A stretch of DNA of 8,413 nucleotides from Chloroflexota bacterium (GTDB lineage: Bacteria > Chloroflexota > Anaerolineae > Promineifilales > Promineifilaceae). The notes beneath the pieces were generated by a model. It was given only the letters and a program-made list of their open reading frames with translations, searched no databases and was not told the DNA's origin. A program made the position numbers and the translations under genes. Positions 7,401-8,413 of this stretch are shown one piece after another (positions within the stretch are counted from its first letter, which is position 1; the number at the start of each line of letters is the position of its first letter). Where the stretch lies: NCBI GenBank assembly GCA_963169155.1, contig CAUJGI010000101.1:1-8413 (forward strand), in the 5' to 3' direction.

Positions 7401-8413
7401 ATTTGTGCTTCAGTCCAATATTTTCCGGAAGCAAGCTTCGCGCAGCATTTAACAGTTCAGCATCGGCGGTTGTAAAGGTCAGCAAGTTTTCGGTGATACT
7501 ACCATCCCCAAGTAAAAGACCAACTAGGTAAGGATCTAATGGTAGTTCTTTTTCTACAAACTCAACCGGCTTAACGATCGGTATGAAATACCGTGCATTG
7601 CCGTTTTCACTATGCAATTTATCCTTCAGCTCTCTCAATCCAAATAATTGAGGGGATTGCTCTCGCCATTTCCTTTCAGGGGTCAAAACCTGCCACAAAT
7701 GTTCATCACAACATTCTGTAAAAGATCCATCGCTAAACGTTACGCGGAAAATGCTCTTCTTTCCTTGCGGGTATACGCCAACAACGAAAGCTTTCCCGCC
7801 TTCTGGATTGATGACTTCATCGCCTTCCAAAATATTGCCCATCCGCTTCCAACCGAAGGGGGTCAAGATTTTGGAGTCGAGAGGTTGCGCTTTGCCCGCT
7901 CCGCACTCTCCAACAGTTACAGCCTCCGAATACTTTTCCAGGCGGGTGAGAATCGCCGCCGCCGCATGTTTTTGTGCCGGCAACAGCCCGTATTTGCCGG
8001 TAAGTCCGGGAATTGGACGTTGCTTGCTCAGTCCATTCAGCAAACGGCCGTAGCCATTCAGGACAAACTGGTACACTGGCGGATATTCCTGGGCCACGAT
8101 GCCGGTGAGGTGGGTAATCCACTTTTGTAGGAACCGTTCCAATTCTGCCCCTTTGTAGTTGACAACCTCACCGGCGGCGTCAATCGAGGTAATGTCGGTG
8201 ACGACTGTTTCGGTCGCCAGGCGGGTGACGCGGGTTCGGCCGTCGGGCAGCGGCTCGTGATACTCTTCGTCCCGCGTTGCTTTGTAGCTGCGGCCTTTGA
8301 TCAGGAGCTGTTCCTCACCCTGGACTAATCGCTGGTTGTTAAGATGGCCAGAGGCAATCACGCCGTTCATGTGGCCCATTTTAAGAGGGGTCAGCGGCCG
8401 CAGTGGCACGATG
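4405..8413 (-). CDS. SNF2/DEAD-like helicase, intein-split, 5' end probably outside the window
   Basis: An ATP-driven DNA translocase of superfamily 2. Residue numbers count from GTG 8409; the frame is open to the edge and no internal start has an SD, so the true start may lie outside. Without the intein the visible chain is 979 residues. Motifs in order: Q-like LLPAQKHAAA (142-151), Walker A GECGAGK (167-173) completed by Thr529, LCPPHLVDKWQREF (547-560), a zinc ribbon CPVC...CSNEAC (Cys671, 674, 697, 702), Walker B DEVH (784-787), ALTGT (812-816), LLLCQQ (1022-1027), motif V ETGIDL (1081-1086) and motif VI QASRRSWRIGQ (1106-1116), the last typical of SNF2 proteins. The final 120 residues are Asn/Gly/Pro-rich and likely disordered. 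The zinc-ribbon segment enlarges the usual motif Ia-II spacing. The substrate is unknown. It may act in DNA repair, element replication or defence. Confidence 0.93.
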   Translation of the reverse strand, partial: IVPLRPLTPLKMGHMNGVIASGHLNNQRLVQGEEQLLIKGRSYKATRDEEYHEPLPDGRTRVTRLATETVVTDITSIDAAGEVVNYKGAELERFLQKWITHLTGIVAQEYPPVYQFVLNGYGRLLNGLSKQRPIPGLTGKYGLLPAQKHAAAAILTRLEKYSEAVTVGECGAGKAQPLDSKILTPFGWKRMGNILEGDEVINPEGGKAFVVGVYPQGKKSIFRVTFSDGSFTECCDEHLWQVLTPERKWREQSPQLFGLRELKDKLHSENGNARYFIPIVKPVEFVEKELPLDPYLVGLLLGDGSITENLLTFTTADAELLNAARSLLPENIGLKHKSRYDYRVYMKDYNNKNPSKRNPLKEILRELSLLGCKSNTKFIPDMYLFSGVSSRIALLQGLLDTDGTIGRQSDGFVGHISYSTVSEQLAKDVTELVQSLGGTAKLTTRIPYYTHNGEKRRGQLDYRLSIKLPDCIQPFRLPRKLDRVIPRTKYGVTRAMVKVEYVGEKEAKCISLDSENQLYVTDDYIVTHNTTIGAAVAAGRHALRTVVLCPPHLVDKWQREFKAVWPGVRTMHLQTIRDVDQFFGPQPDNAPLVGVLKQTTARSASGWEHAYDYAGPASHSYGSQEYTDIERLWGQVLSPRKLLDLSLEERPLSARRLSEAQINALQNRGIRCPVCGATQFIGGRPFMVKELKSATRLCSNEACRSPLYQFTRRRSESQVRGSFKRYAERERIIRSYTAKGQPVPFQEVARWHGSAVADTFGYGKVPLASYIKKRAKGRLDLLLVDEVHQYKGFSSDQGYAMHHLAQAARKVVALTGTIYGGKASSLFYLLFRLAPEMGQSYVDPEATGQRRLRSRDWVSAYGILQQIETTTRDVDGRQTANSRSNVRFKELPGGSPAMLPWLLNRSVFLSLGDMGFPLPAYSEIPIAVPMASEQAELYESLKEQLKEELKERLIRGDKSLLAGYLYALLFWPDSPRRAKVVTCPRSGEVVASVPGLPEDFVGPKEEEIIELCLQEKAQGRRVLLLCQQTDTLDIQPEWKAMLEEAGLKAAILRAAPNKREEWVEKQVEAGVDVIITHPRKVETGIDLLDFPTIVWMAIDYSVYTVLQASRRSWRIGQTKPVKVYFFAYEETIQEDALRLVAAKVAAALRVNGDTVEDDSLAELDNLTSGDLVATLARIITGDVQIEAHSLQQAFAEANASLRQANTIIGDYQIVEEEVDDVVVGGNGHVNGSNQLPTLPLRSTQPLNGPTALGKPVQPLLVPERPALNGRNGRSPEQPSLFNNGHAQGKTNGAGDDAKAVSEKPSKQDKDNAADRIPVVNRPVPPAVPRPRLLAS
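5560..5595 (-). repeat. Three 12-bp tandem units inside the helicase
   Basis: The units ctctttcagctc, ctctttcagctg and ctctttgaggga follow in phase. They encode the charged helix KEQLKEELKER (about residues 942-951). The repeat keeps frame and probably grew by slippage, extending a coiled or helical segment between the two helicase lobes. Confidence 0.5.
6826..7890 (-). other. Intein (Class 3 type) with LAGLIDADG homing endonuclease, in the helicase Walker A
   Basis: A self-splicing protein insert of 355 residues (174-528 of the precursor). It begins AQPLDSKILTPFGWKRMGN (block A, Ala1), and its block B is FSDGSFTECCDEHLW (His237, Trp239). It ends KCISLDSENQLYV (block F, Cys508) and TDDYIVTHN (block G, Thr526, His527, Asn528), followed by Thr529. 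Ala1 together with Trp B12, Cys F4 and Thr G5 is the signature of Class 3 inteins, where the block F Cys starts the branched ester. The Deinococcus radiodurans Snf2 intein is the known example in this helicase type. Two DOD motifs, LVGLLLGDG (295-303, Asp302) and LQGLLDTDG (394-402, Asp401), show an intact homing endonuclease. Removal rejoins GECGAGK to TTIGAA, restoring Walker A. In the line I counted (7261-7320) G+C is about 37 %, against about 60 % in a helicase line. Confidence 0.95.

Noticed and set aside
7648..8130. Plus-strand open frame of 160 codons
   Set aside because: It is antisense to the intein start and the Walker A region, which are clearly coding on the minus strand.
1..8413. 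CRISPR array, tRNA, rRNA, transposase or insertion-sequence ends
   Set aside because: No regularly spaced repeats, cloverleaf sequence, rRNA sequence or transposase motif was seen on either strand.

Overview
This is a bacterial window in which every gene I can support reads on the minus strand. Flanking coding DNA is about 55-60 % G+C in the stretches I counted by hand, with AT-rich intergenic operators. Gene starts are SD-led where visible. The mix is a SNF2-type helicase, a Fic protein, an ATPase-nuclease protein, palindromic operators and a decayed gene copy, which looks like an accessory or mobile-element region rather than core chromosome. The host cannot be fixed from the sequence. A Chloroflexota- or Deinococcota-like bacterium is only a weak guess.

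Layout in transcription order (right to left). First is a large SNF2/DEAD-like helicase (8413 down to 4405) whose Walker A loop is split by a 355-residue intein (6826-7890). Seventy bases downstream is a 482-residue archaeal-type ATPase with a winged helix and a C-terminal PD-(D/E)xK-like domain (2886-4334). It is preceded by a perfect 17-bp inverted repeat over its probable promoter. Next is a short frameshifted relic (2611-2813) related to the start of the gene at the left edge. Then comes a Fic-family protein with a wHTH tail (1402-2559), preceded by its own perfect 14-bp inverted repeat. A 373-bp gap (1029-1401) holds three smaller inverted repeats. It is followed by a 78-residue hypothetical gene with a strong SD (792-1028) and a 198-codon open frame that runs off the left edge (1-595).

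The strongest observation is the intein. It starts with Ala, ends His-Asn, is followed by Thr, and carries the Trp/Cys/Thr signature of Class 3 inteins together with two LAGLIDADG motifs. It interrupts GxxGxGK|T, so the helicase cannot hydrolyse ATP until the intein has spliced out. Other points are a shared RRYGL/LRPLTP sequence at or near the N-termini of several genes, a palindromic octamer (ACGGCCGT) far above chance frequency but absent from the intein and the Fic gene, and two different operator-like palindromes next to proteins with DNA-binding domains. The Fic and ATPase genes each appear to have their own promoter and operator. I see no direct evidence that the genes act as one system.
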